64,000 bases of DNA, taken from Chelydra serpentina. Taxonomy: Eukaryota; Chordata; Testudines; Chelydridae. The stretch lies in assembly GCA_037349315.1 (NCBI GenBank), contig JBAIAC010000057.1, positions 15,531,501 to 15,595,500 of the forward strand. Direction: 5' to 3'. Below the pieces are notes generated by a model. That model saw only the letters and a list, made by a program, of their open reading frames with translations, did not search any database and was not told the origin of the DNA. Every line of letters starts with the position of its first letter. The first letter of the stretch is position 1. The translations under genes and the position numbers were made by a program. Positions 21,311 through 32,310 of the stretch are shown here, piece by piece.

Positions 21311-24058
21311 AATCAGGCTGTGGGGTGGGAAGGGAGACATTTTACATATAAGAGTTAAAGGCAGCCATGTGGACCCATCGGCTGATCAAGGCAGGACCAA
21401 GAGATGTGTCCGCTGTCAGGGCTGGGTCCCAACACCGTCCTGTACCACTTTATACAAGCTACAGATTTCCTATTTCACCAGCTAATCCAGAGCCCTGTCA
21501 GCTCCTAATCCAGGGCTGGCTGCTGCTAGCCGCAAGGAGCCCAGACTTCTGTTTGCTGACAAGGCGATGAGGTCTTTGGCGAGGGGCTGCCGGGCCACCA
21601 TTCGTCTCCAGTGCTGAGAGTCCAGGTGATGCACACAGAGTGGAGACTGAGACGTGAGCTCTGTATGACGGTCACACGGGCTGAGGTTGCGTGTGTGTGC
21701 TAAGTACACGAGCGCACATATTACGTTGGACATTTCGATCGATGTAACAGCCACAAAATGGGCAAGGGGCAGTAGAGTCCCTAGCTAGTAGCTTTGGTTT
21801 AAGGAGTTATTCAGAGCACTCCAAATATTCCTTCCAGTGCGGTGTGTGTCACATGTTAAATTGCACAGTGCTGTCTCCGTGACACCACCTGGGAACTGTG
21901 ATGAACAGCTCCGGTCCGGGCTTTCCATACAACAGCCCTGAGGGCTGACTGGGAAACGCTGGCCTGTAGCCCAGCAGCGTGCAGCTGACCTGCAAGGCCG
22001 AGGGGAGCGCAGCAAGGCAGCAGAGCGTGTCCCCTGTGCACCCCTCCCCATTCCACGGGCACCTACCCACCAGCCAGCAGGCCCAAATGGCAGAGGCAGA
22101 GCTGCTTCTGGGGCCTGTGGGATTCCCAGGCACCTCTCTGATGTGCCCATGGTGCCAGGATGCCCAGAAGCCCTGACCCAGCTCCTGTGAGTGAGAGCTC
22201 CCTCTGGGCAGGGCATTCTCTGGGTCTCCCCGCTCCCTGCCCTGCTACCTGGTGCAGCTCCCAGTCCCTGGGAATCCTGAGGGGAGGCTGCAGTGTGGGC
22301 ACTTTGCTGGTGCACCGCCAAGCAGCGGCAAGCCGCCTGTTTGCGTGACACAACTGGCCTCACGCCTTGCAGCAGGGCAGGTGGGAAAGTACACGGTGAC
22401 ATTTGTGGCCTGGACTTTGGGGGGCTTCAGGAGACAGTTGTGACCAGAGACAGCCCCCCGGGGGGATTCCTGAGCAGGGGCCTTTGCCAGCCCGACCCTG
22501 TCTAGCGGCTGCCTCTGGCTTGTACGCTGCTCCGGTTCGCTGCAGAACAGGCCGATCGTCCAAGGTCTGCGCAAGCCTCTGGTTTAGAAGCACGAACTCT
22601 TTGCAAGTGGAGCCCTTAGGTGGTGCCAGGAGCCTCCAAATAGCAGCAATAGATACAGGCCATTGGACACTGGGGGCTCACTCCCAGCAGAGGCACAAAC
22701 TGAATCTGCCTCTGCCTACCCTGTGTCTGAGACACAGACCAGCCGCGGAGGGTGGGACCGCAAGGAAAAGGAAGAATTACTAGCCGAAAAACACACCCTG
22801 CAGCAGCCAGGTCTCCCCACAAATGCTGCCTGTGTTCCCACCCTGGGCAGCTCATCTGCGGTGGGGACTGACCCTGGGAGCACACATACCCCACAGGTGG
22901 GTGCAGACCCCTAAATCTCCGTTGGGGTCCAGCTGCTAGAGAGCCATGCTGTTAGCCGGGTTAATGAATAGCTAGCTAGGCCCCGAACTCCAGGGAAGAG
23001 GGGATGAGGCAGCTCGGAAGGCAGCATGGCTGGGATGTTGTGCAGACAAAACCCTCTGATAAGCCGCCAGGTGCGGCTACTGGCACGTCTCTGGGGTGTT
23101 TGAATGAGGAGCCTCAGGGGAGGTAGCTACAAACTCGCCCCCACCTGCCAGCGGGAAATATGCCCCATCTCCTGCAGGGTGGTAGGTGCCCGGCTCCGGT
23201 GCCCTCCTTAGCACAGCCTGGGCTGCTGGAGACACCGAAGGCAGCGATTTCAATGGCCTGAATCCCACCTCCACAACGGAGGGTACAAACTGGCAGGCCC
23301 AAAAGCCGAGGGTGGTGGGCGAAGGCCCCTGTGGGAATGTGAGACGGGGACAGAGGATGCAGACGCCTCAGCCTGACCAGCCGCTGGGGCTCAGGTGGGT
23401 CTTGCTGCCTGGGAACCGCACCCTGGGTCCAGCTGTGTGGAAGGGCTGGGCTGCAGGAAGGGTTTGGAGCTGGGGTAAATGGGAGAGGGGAGGTGGGAAG
23501 GTGGCCCCGTTTGCCATCGAGTGGGGCCCATTAGCCGCCAGGCATGTTTGGGCCAGATGGTTCGTTCCCTGTAACTTGGGGCGGGGGGGATAGACACTCC
23601 CCAGAGCTGGGGTAAATGGAAAGTGGCCTTAGCGGGTTTCTCAAAGGAGTTTCCCCCCCCCCCGCCCCGCCCCCGGTGTAAAGGAACAAAGCAGCTGAGC
23701 GCAGAGGAGAGGAGCCCAGTCAGTGCGGCCTGTCTGGGCCTCCCAGCTCAGCCTGCCGAGGCCCAGGGAAAAGGCGGAGTCAGGAGGACATAGTGCCTGG
23801 CTCTGAGCGGGGGGCCAGGGTGTGAAGCGCCCGCAAGGTTGTGACCTCCCCAGAGTTGCGGGGGTGGAGGCCAGGCCTGGCCGCTCTATGCAGTAAGCGT
23901 GATGCGGTTGGCACACTTCTCCGCCAGGCGCCCCGCTGGAAGCAGGTCGAGGAGAAGATGGACTCTGGGCTCCCAGGCACCTGCTGGTTCAGTGACTCGC
24001 CACTGGGCCTGGAGCTCCTCCACCCGAAACACTGAGCCCTGGTGGGGTAATCACCCTC
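21311..24058. other. Intergenic sequence without a recognised feature
   Basis: Unique, moderately GC-rich sequence with a poly-C/G tract near 23651-23672. Many short overlapping frames occur on both strands, none with recognisable domains. Confidence 0.45.
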
Positions 24059-24059
24059 G

Positions 24060-24507
24060 GCGTGTAAATGACACGCACACACCCCCATATACACACATGC
24101 ACACCCCCACACAACCACCTCCCCATATACACCCACACACCCACAACCACCTCCCCATATACACACACATGCACATCCCCACACAACCACCTCCCCATAT
24201 ACACACACATGCACACCCCCACACAACCACCTCCCCATATACACACACATGCACACCCCCACACAACCACCTCCCCATATACACATACACATCCACACCC
24301 CCACGCAACCACCTCCCCATACACACACACACACATGCACACCCCACACAGCCACCTCCCCATATACACACACACATGCACACGCCCACGCAACCACCTC
24401 CCCATACACACACACACGCACACCCACATACAACCACCTCCCCACACACATGCACACCCCCACACAACCACCTCCCCATACACACACACACAGAGCCACC
24501 TCCCCAT
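24060..24507. repeat. CA-rich minisatellite with 40-bp unit, left part
   Basis: The unit is acctccccatatacacacac followed by atgcacacccccacacaacc, 40 bases, best seen at 24191-24270 where it repeats exactly. Unit length varies elsewhere. The array stops abruptly at the LTR retrotransposon and resumes after it at 29151, so it was split by that insertion. Confidence 0.95.
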
Positions 24508-25068
24508 TGTCACGGAGTGTGGGGGAGTCCGGCCCTGCACCCCTCTTCCCTGGATTCACTGGGAGTCTCAGCCAGCCAGTAGAACAGAAGCTTTATTAGA
24601 GATGCCAGGAACACAGTCCAACCAGAGCTTGTCAGTACAAACAGGACCCCTCAGTCGGGCCCTTCCGGGGGGCAGGGAGCTTAGACCCCAGCCTGGGGGC
24701 TCCCTGCATTTCACCCCACAGCTCCAAACGGGGCAAGGAGGCCAGACCCTGTCTGCCTCTCTCCCCTCTTCTCCGGCCATCTCCAAACTGAAACTATCCA
24801 GCCCCTCCTCCCGCTTTGTCTGCTTCCCAGGCCAGGAGGTCACCTGATCCCTTTGTTCGAACACCTTCAGCTCTCACCTTTGCAGGGGAGGGCCCGGGGC
24901 CATCGGTTGCTAGGATACAGAGTGTCAGCCATTCTCTGTGTCCAGGCCCCTCTGTAACACTCATGCATCCTTGTTCCACCACCTAGAAACTCAAGCACTG
25001 CATAGGGGAAACCGAGGCACCCACACAGTACTCAGGGAAAACATTTACAACAGTCCTAGTTCGTCACA
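24508..25068 (-). repeat. 3' LTR of the Gypsy-type element
   Basis: In sense orientation it starts TGTGACGAAC and ends CCGTGACA. A poly(A) signal AATAAA lies on minus at 24592-24597. It is nearly identical to the 5' LTR at 28590-29150. Confidence 0.95.
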
Positions 25069-25081
25069 TCTCTCCCCCCTT
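25069..25081 (-). other. Polypurine tract
   Basis: The minus strand reads aaggggggagaga immediately before the 3' LTR, the expected place for the plus-strand primer of reverse transcription. Confidence 0.85.
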
Positions 25082-25176
25082 CGAGACCGAACTGAGCGGG
25101 GTCACTTTAGCCAGTGACCTGTGGAAGTTCGAACCTGGTCACACCAGGCCGTTCCAGTTCCACGTGCTCCCTTAGG

Positions 25177-25842
25177 TCAGGTGGGCTTGATGGCACCCGC
25201 AGGCCACATGTGGGAAGGTTTATGCGGCCCGTGCCCTTTTTCCATCCCAAAACCCCTGGGGTTCAAGCTGAGATGAGGTCTTTTCCCAGCGCTCCAGTCT
25301 GGAGGGCTGTAATTTGGGCTTTTTTGGTTAAGAGCCTCCCTCTTGATCTGGTCCCCTTTCTGACCACGTGTCTTTGTTATCAGCCACTTGGCATCGGCCC
25401 CTTTTTCTGGATGCAGCCACGTCGGGGCGGGGTAGTGAATATACACCGTAAAGCACCACCCAAATAGATCCGGCTGCTGCTTCTTAAGGGCCTGCCCCAT
25501 GGACAGGCATTTCCTCTCTATGGCCTGACCGTTCTGCCTCCAGGGCATCAGCTCCTCGCTCAGATACCCGATGGGGTGTCTCCCCCCCTTCGCATAGGCC
25601 TGCATCAGCCCCGCGCCCAGCCCTGTGTCTGAGGCTTCGGTGAACACTGTACAGGGCTTGGCCCGGTCTGGGTTTACTTGATCTATTGGGCCCTGGATTA
25701 GAGCCTTCTTCAGCGCACAGAGAGCCCTCTGGCCCTGCTCGGTCCAGACTGCCTTGTCTGGCTCCCCCTTCTTACCTAGCTTTGTGATGGGGCCAGCTAG
25801 GGAGCTAAAGGGGGGTACAAACCTCTGGTAGTACCCCGCCAA
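25177..25842 (-). pseudogene. Reverse transcriptase C-terminus and RNase H of the Gypsy-type element
   Basis: The 221-residue frame starts in the connection after the polymerase (A-G-Y-Y-Q-R-F-V-P-x-F-S-S) and continues into RNase H with its first acidic motif altered (F-T-E-A-S-D-T-G-L-G-A). It then reads the conserved R-H-P-I-G-Y-L-S, an altered Y-I-H-Y segment and T-W-L. The polymerase active-site region is not present anywhere in the element. The frame decays after about residue 150. It follows the integrase-bearing frame (25885-27600) in another phase. Confidence 0.85.
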
Positions 25843-25884
25843 CTCGCTAAAGGCCTGGACCTGTTTCTTGGTTTGGGGAACAGG

Positions 25885-27600
25885 CTAATCTCTGATCGCC
25901 TCCACCTTGGCCAGCCCTGGGCTGTTGAATGACTGGTTCACCTTTAAAGCCAGCCTGTCCTTGGCCTCTCTCTTCAGGTTCCGGGCTGTTTTTCCAGTTA
26001 CTTTGAATGAGGGACACCTGATGGGAGGATTGGCTCCCATCTCAGGGGAGAGATCCATCAGAGGGTCTTCCCCATTCTCCTCCCACTTGTCCCTTACCGG
26101 TTTTAGGGGTCCCCTTACTTTCCTCCAATACAACAGCTCGACAGGGCAGCACCCTGGGGATTCCTGGGGCACTTCCCTGTGCCACAAGTGGGGCAGGTAC
26201 TTGTCCCAGTCCTGCAGACGCCGATCTATACAAGTCCTCAGCATCAGCCTTACGGTCCCCTGAAATCTCTCCACCAGCACGTTGGACTGAGGGTGATATG
26301 CAGAGGCCCAGGTGGGCCAGACCCCACCTTCCTCCCACACGCCCCGGAGCAGGGCTGACATGACCTCAGATCCCTCGTCTGTAAGGGCCTTGCTGGGGAC
26401 TCCCACTCTATCCATAGCCACCTTCTGGAAAGGTGCCTCTCCGATGGGCAGGGACCTCCAGGGAGCTTCTCCCTTACCCCGGGTCAGGTACAATAGCCGG
26501 GGATGATACTTCTGGGGCCCCACCGGCTGCCTCCTGATTCCCCACAGTTCCACTTCCCCTTGGGAAGCCCATTCCCGGCACAGGAATCCCTTCTCCCACC
26601 GGGATCTGTCCCTGCAGCCTTCTCCAAGGGGGTTGGCAGCGCTGTGGCCAGCAAGCTCCCTCAGCTTCTTCAAGGCGGGCTCCTTCTGCAGCTCACAGGC
26701 TGGGCCTGGGGTCTCCACCCCCCTGAGCCCTGTCCCTGGTGGCTCCCTCCCTGCCGCGGAATCACTTCCCGGCAGCACCTCTGGACCAGGCATGCCTGGT
26801 TGGCAGCCGTCCTGCCCTGCCTGTGTGTCCCCCCACTCAGCTGGGGTCTCAGCTCCCCCGGTGCCCAGCGCTGCCCTGGCTGTCCCTGTGGGGCCAGGCA
26901 GCGAGCTCGCTGCTTTGCTCTCTGCATCAGAGACTGCCTGAGCCACCTCTCCATTGTGCAGGGGGGTGGGTAGCATCTTTTTGTTCCACCCCGCCCTAGG
27001 GGTCTGGTTACAGGCAGGCAGGTAACCAGGGCCCAGGAGCTCCTTCCCTCTGCCAGCCAGGTCATTTGCATTTTCACTGACCATTTTCCTCTTAGCCAAT
27101 TGGTTCCCTGGGTTTAAATTCAAATCCTCGGCCGTTACAGGGCCAGGGCCTGGATCCTGTCCCAAAGATATACAGTCACCCCCCAACAGCACCTCACAGC
27201 TGATATTCTGGAGAACCCCAACCACCAGCCAGCCCGACCCCTCCTGGGTCTGCACAGGGATCTGGGCCATAGGCAGGGCGACCGGTTCCATTCCTGGGAC
27301 CCTCACCCAGGTCACACAGCCCCTTAGCATCTGGTGGGGGTGCACCTGGGCCTGACCACAGTTCTCTCTGTTCCGGGGTTTCGCCACCCCAATAATGTCT
27401 CTCCATTGACCATCACCTTCCGCTCCCACTGGGGGTCCGCAGAGACTGAGCCCAGGAGAGTCCACGCAGACATACGGGTTGGGGTCAGGGGTAGAAGTCC
27501 GTCCACCATCCCACCCATCTGGCTGACGGAGTTTATGGCCTTGGGACCCAGCAAGGGAGCTAGATCCCGGGGCTTTTCCGCAGAGACTCCCTGGTTCCAA
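25885..27600 (-). pseudogene. Protease tail, integrase and start of reverse transcriptase, Gypsy-type
   Basis: A 571-codon frame. Residues 100-141 look like the end of an aspartic protease, with the closing V-L-L-G-G-D motif. Residues 331-373 match the region before an integrase zinc finger, but the zinc finger itself is missing. The catalytic core keeps three acidic residues: D397 (A-M-D), D408 (L-T-D-E-G) and E444 (V-E-R-F). D397 and D408 are only 11 apart, showing an internal deletion, while the D408-E444 spacing is normal. After the integrase (residues 526-560) comes the start of a reverse transcriptase, which then jumps to K-V-E-A-I-R-D, so the polymerase palm is deleted. The enzyme would be inactive. 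Confidence 0.85.
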
Positions 27601-28232
27601 TCACCAGCCTGCTCCAAGGCAGTGAGGTGGGCCTTCACATTCTCACCCTCCTTAACCAGGGGCAGCAATTTAGGATTGAGGTTCCCTGCGGAACTGGTAC
27701 CCCGGGGTCTATTCCCACTCACCACTGGGAAGTCCCCTATGCCTCTCCGTTCCACCACCGCCAGTTCACGCTGCTGCTGCTGCTGCTGCTTCTCCTGTAG
27801 CCCTTTTTCGGGCTCTTGCTGTCTCTCACTGTCCTCTTGCTCTCTCGGACTCAGCTCCAGTTCCATTCGTCTCCGATCCCCTGCCGGGGAACCCGATCGT
27901 GAAGACCCCCGTCTGGTTGGGGACCAGACTCTTGGGGATGCCTGGCTACCGCTCCAGCTGCTCCCACATTCTGCGGTAGCCCCATCGGGGTCAGGAATCT
28001 GCTCCTTAAAGTGGTCATCCTTCTCCAGCTGCACAATTAGCTCGGCTTTAGTGAGCTTTCCAATGTGTATCCCTCTCCTTTTGCACAGGGTTACAATGCT
28101 TCTTTTAAGGAGAAGGCGATAGCCCATCACTTTACTGCTCCCAAGTTGCTGTGGGTTCGCAGGCCTGTGTGCTCTTAGCTCCCCACGGTTTCCAGGAAGA
28201 ACCCCAAGTGTGCCAGCCCTTCTCCAGGTCAC
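27324..28232 (-). pseudogene. Gag-like and protease-head remnant of the Gypsy-type element
   Basis: The 302-codon frame begins soon after the primer-binding site. The first half has a charged, SAP-like N-terminal segment (K-L-T-K-A-E-L-I-V-Q-L) and a glutamine run encoded by CTG repeats on plus near 27768-27790. The gag capsid start follows (L-P-L-V-K-E-G-E-N-V). It then passes abruptly into a protease-like segment (V-N-G-E-T-L-L-G-W-R-N-P-G-T-E) in which the catalytic D-T/S-G is replaced by N-P-G. Most of the capsid and all zinc knuckles are missing. It overlaps the next frame in a different phase. Confidence 0.75.
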
Positions 28233-28570
28233 CGCCTCTTTGCCAGGGTTGAGCTGCAGCTCCTCCGCCCCTGGGTCCGCTCACGGCACCCCCAGGGGAA
28301 CCCTGTCACTGCAAAATTCCTTCTCTCTCCCAGGGCCAAGCCGCAGGCTCCTCCGCCCCTGGGACTGCTCACTGCATCCCCCAGGGGGCCCCCCTCGTTG
28401 TATAGTCCTTCTCGGTGGTCACACACTCCCAGGGGTTAAGCGTAGCTCCTCCGCTCCCTGAAACCGCTCCTCCGTGAGCCTTCAGCACGCCTGGTCCTTG
28501 TTAGCCACCCTTCGTTCTACTGCTCCCCAGTTACTTACTGCAGGAGGTGCCGTTCACTGGGTGCAGAACA

Positions 28571-28587
28571 TCCCACCGCTGCCACCA
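28571..28587 (-). other. Primer-binding site, tRNA-Leu type
   Basis: Two bases inside the 5' LTR the minus strand reads tggtggcagcggtggga. This is complementary to the 3' end of vertebrate tRNA-Leu including CCA. Confidence 0.85.
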
Positions 28588-28589
28588 GT

Positions 28590-29150
28590 TGTCACGGAGT
28601 GTGGGGGAGTCTGGCCCTGCACCCCTCTTCCCTGGATTCACTGGGAGTCTCAGCCAGCCAGTAGAACAGAAGCTTTATTAGAGATGCCAGGAACACAGTC
28701 CAACCAGAGCTTGTCAGTACAAACAGGACCCCTCAGTCGGGCCCTTCCGGGGGGCAGGGAGCTTAGACCCCAGCCTGGGGGCTCCCTGCATTTCACCCCA
28801 CAGCTCCAAACGGGGCAGGGAGGCCAGACCCTGTCTGCCTCTCTCCCCTCTTCTCCGGCCAGCTCCAATCTGAAACTATCCAGCCCCTCCTCCCGCTTTT
28901 TCTGCTTCCCGGGCCAGGAGGTCACCTGATCCCTTGGTTCAAACACCTTCAGCTCTCACCTTTGCAGGGGAGGGCCCGGGGCCATCGGTTGCTAGGATAC
29001 AGAGTGTCAGCCATTCTCTGTGTCCAGGCCCCTCTGTAACACTCATGCATCCTTGTTCCACCACCTAGAAACTCAAGCACTGCATAGGGGAAACCGAGGC
29101 ACCCACACAGTACTCAGGGAAAACATTAACAACAGTCCTAGTTCGTCACA
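28590..29150 (-). repeat. 5' LTR of the Gypsy-type element
   Basis: The LTR is the same length and has the same ends as the 3' LTR. A poly(A) signal lies on minus at 28674-28679. Confidence 0.95.
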
Positions 29151-29420
29151 CCCATACACACACACACACACACACACACATGCACACCCCCACACAACCA
29201 CGTCCCCATACACACACATGCACATCCCCACACAACCACCTCCCCATATACACACACACACAACCACCTCCCCATACACACACATGCACACACAAAAACC
29301 CACCCCCATACACATACCCATACCACCCCCCATACACACACATCGCATAAACACACCCCCACCCACACACCACCTCCATCACACACACAATGCATACAAA
29401 CACAGCCTCATGTGAGAGTG
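29151..29420. repeat. CA-rich minisatellite, right part
   Basis: It continues the 40-bp-unit array interrupted by the retrotransposon, with ccacctccccatatacacac and atgcacacccccacacaacc phrases, then decays to simple CA-rich sequence with scattered CA runs to about 29540. Confidence 0.9.
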
Positions 29421-29540
29421 CACGTGCACAGAGTTCAAATGCACACACACACAATCAGCATAGAGACACACACGAGGTGCACATGCACACACACCTTGCT
29501 CACCCACTCCAGTGGAATGCACACACACACACACAGCAGC

Positions 29541-30113
29541 CCACATGTGTTATTTAGGATTTTCCCAAGGTCGCTGCCTTGGTGCCTCTCCCATACAGAG
29601 CTTTTCCTCTTCTTCTTGCCTTTGCTGTGGGGAACTGAAGGTTTCCTGGGGACAACACAACACGGAAGCTTCTTGCTTCGCCCCCCTCCTCCTTCAAGCC
29701 TCTCCAGGGAGCTCTCCGGTGTGCGCAGTGACTCTCCTTTGCAGAGGCTACACCTTTGACCGCACTGTGCCGGGAACAGCCCATGCTGCCCTTGTGCCTG
29801 TCTTATCTGTCCTGTACGGCACACGGGTCCCCTGGGGCCAGCCATTTGGATCGGCGCCCAGGTTCATTTCAGAGCAAAGCTGGCTGGTGATGCTTTCCCT
29901 GCTCCCCTGGGGCAGGCTGCTCATTTCTGCCCCCATAAGACAATGCCCTCTTTGAAAAACAAAGAAATTATAAAGTACATATGAACATATGGTAACATAT
30001 ATTCTAAGCTGCCTATGTGGCCAATTTTCTGTATGTTACCATATGGTGTGGCGTATTTAGCAAAAATATAACTTGACTGTTTCTCTTTCCATATGGGGAT
30101 TCTTTTGCCTTAA
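29541..30113. other. Intergenic sequence without a recognised feature
   Basis: Unique sequence; AT-rich near 29950-30110, with two copies of a short accatatg-type palindromic phrase near 29985 and 30035. Confidence 0.4.
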
Positions 30114-30551
30114 TTAATAACATTGAGCAAAAACTCTTTCTACGGTTTCCAAGATTTCTGCAAGGGGATGGTTTATGACAGAAATATGCTCCTTACGATC
30201 TTCAGCTTTCTGGATCTGTAACATTCCGTCCTTCTCGGCCACAGCCTTGGCGCTGTTTGGGCCCACGGCATCTTCCACAAGGTCTGATGGCTGGAGCCGG
30301 AAAGCCCCTTTGCCACCCGGGAGGGTGCCTTGGTATGGCTCCCACCCGCCGTGCAGACGCTGGGAACTGGGAGGCTGCTGCCCCTCGGCCAAGACAATAA
30401 AGCACAGTCCAGCCTCCTGCCTGCCTCTCTCTCGCTCAGCTGGAGGGCCTAAGGAAGCCAATGAAGGACACACAGGAGTGATGGGGAGGCCGAGGGGACA
30501 ACTGAGAGCACGCATGGCCACACGGGGACCTGTTTCTTCAAAGGAATACAA
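30114..30551 (-). other. Unassigned open frame, possible exon or retrocopy fragment
   Basis: A 145-codon frame is open on the minus strand and starts at a TTG, so it lacks an ATG at its 5' end. The last 65 or so residues have balanced, protein-like composition with amphipathic character (acidic and basic residues alternate with hydrophobics, ending ...E-T-V-E-R-V-F-A-Q-C-Y before a TAA). The first half is proline- and glycine-rich and less convincing. I do not recognise the family. It could be a last exon, a pseudogene piece or chance. Confidence 0.2.
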
Positions 30552-30880
30552 AGCAGCTGTACTGGTACAGCTCGCCAGTTAAGCCTCGCAAGTGTCAGTT
30601 AGCTCCTGTAATAGTAAAGGTGCCAGCACATCCTGCAACCAGAGTGAGCGAGCTGAAGGCAGCCCCAGCCCTGTCCCTGAGCCCCAGCGCAAGGCAGAGG
30701 GAGGGGAGGGGGCAGCAGATGGGTCAGGCACTGGATGCCCTGGGTTCGCCAAGCCAAGCCCCATAAACAAAGCCAGATCTCCAAGGAGCTACGGTGGTGG
30801 CCTGTCACTCTGAGGAGCCTCTCCCAGCCCATTGCCAGCCCAGCAGGGCACGTGGTTGAGTCAGTGTGGCCCTGAGAAGA

Positions 30881-31836
30881 ATCATAGAATCATAGAAGAT
30901 CAGGGTTGGAAGGGACCTCAGGAGGTCATCTAGTCCCACCCCCTGCTCAAAGCAGGACCAACCCCAACTAAATCATCCCAGCCAGGGCTTTGTCGAGCCT
31001 GACCTTAAAAACCTCTAAGGATGGAGATTCCACCACCTCCCTAGGGAGCCCATTCCAGTGCTTCACCACCCTCCTAGTGAAACAGTGTTTCCTAATATCC
31101 AACCTAAACCTCCCCTTCTGCAACTTGAGACCATTACTCCTTGTTCTGTCATCTGCCATCACTGAGAACAGCCGAGCTCCATCCTCTTTGGAACCCTGCT
31201 TCAGGTAGTTGAAGGCTGCTATCAAATCTCCCCTCACTTTTCTATTCTGCAGACTAAATAACCCCAGTTCCCTCAGCCTCTCCTCGTAAATCATGTGCCC
31301 CAGCCCCCGGCCCTGATCATTTTCATTGCCCTCCTCTGGACTCTCTCCAATTTGTCCTCATCCCTTCTGTAGTGGGGGGACCAAAACTGGACACAATACT
31401 CCAGATGTGGCCTCACCAGTGCTGAATAGAGGGGAATAATCACTTCCCTTGATCTGCTGGAAATGCTCTTACTAATGCAGCCCAATATGCCATTGGCCTT
31501 CTTGGCAACAAGGGCACACTGTTGACTCATATCCAGCTCCTCGTCCACTGTAATCCCCAGGTTCTTTTCTGCCGAACTGCTGGTTAGCCAGCCTCTAGCG
31601 GTGCATGGGATTCTTCCGTCCTAAGTGCAGGACGCTGCACTTGTCCTTGTTGAACCTCATCAGATTTCTTTTGTCCCAATCTTCTCATTTGTCCAGGTCA
31701 CTCTGGACCCTATCCCTACCCTCCAGCTTATCTACCTCTCCCCCCAGCTTAGTGTCATCTGCGAACTTGTTGAGGGTGCAATCCATCCCATCATCCAGAT
31801 CATTAATGAAGATGTTGAACAAAACCAACCCCACTG
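30881..31836 (-). mobile_element. CR1 LINE, 5'-truncated copy
   Basis: The plus strand opens with the reverse complement of the CR1 3' tail (atcatagaatcatag). The minus strand encodes the ORF2 C-terminal part in three pieces: 31291-30968, 31548-31291 and 31879-31685. The last piece has the reverse transcriptase F-A-D-D-T-K-L-G motif. Frameshifts separate the pieces. The copy is inactive. Confidence 0.93.
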
Positions 31837-32241
31837 CGATGGGCGTGTGGGCTTGACCCAGCTGTCTGGGGAGCCTCACAATGCCCTAGCCACAGGATGA
31901 CCCTGGAAAGAGCCCCATGGCAACCAAGTCCTGCAGAGAGTCACTGTCCAGCTGGAGAAATAACCACCCTTGAGTCAGGCCAATAATGAGTAAGCCATGG
32001 TGGGTCTGCTTGTGCTGCTATTAGACACCCACGGCTGGCCCGTGTCATCTGACTTGGGAATGGGGAGGTTCGGGGTGAGGAGCTGTTTCTCTGTGGTGTA
32101 GTGGGAGGGTCCCAGAGCCCAGTCTCCAGCCCGAGCCCAAATGTCTACACTGCAATGAAACGTCCCCTTCGCACGAGCTGTCTGCCTAGCTGTCTCATGC
32201 AGTGTAGTAGCGGTGGGGGTCCCAGGATATTGGCGCGAAAA

Positions 32242-32310
32242 GGTGGGGGAGGTCATATCTTGCATTGGACCAACTTCTGAAGTCCAATAAAAGATACTAC
32301 CTTACCCACC
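32242..32310. repeat. Foldback (hairpin) element, 29-bp arms
   Basis: The left arm 32242-32270 (ggtgggggaggtcatatctt then gcattggac) pairs with the right arm 32282-32310 (gtccaataaaagatactacc then ttacccacc) with a few mismatches, around an 11-base loop. It is probably the core of a larger MITE; outer ends were not found. Confidence 0.65.

Larger units (their letters stand above)
24508..29150 (-). mobile_element. Gypsy-type LTR retrotransposon, internally deleted, Gmr1-like domain order
   Basis: A complete LTR-to-LTR insertion of 4643 bp. The two 561-bp LTRs differ at only about ten positions by eye. The target duplication is cccat (24503-24507 and 29151-29155). Just inside the 5' LTR is a primer-binding site matching tRNA-Leu; just inside the 3' LTR is a purine run. 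Between them lie gag, protease, integrase, reverse transcriptase and RNase H remnants. The integrase lies upstream of the reverse transcriptase, which is unusual for Ty3/Gypsy but known for Gmr1-like elements. Large in-frame deletions and frame changes make it non-autonomous. Confidence 0.95.

Noticed and set aside
23780..24582. Long frames on both strands rich in histidine/threonine or cysteine/glycine/valine
   Set aside because: They are translations of the CA-rich 40-bp minisatellite.
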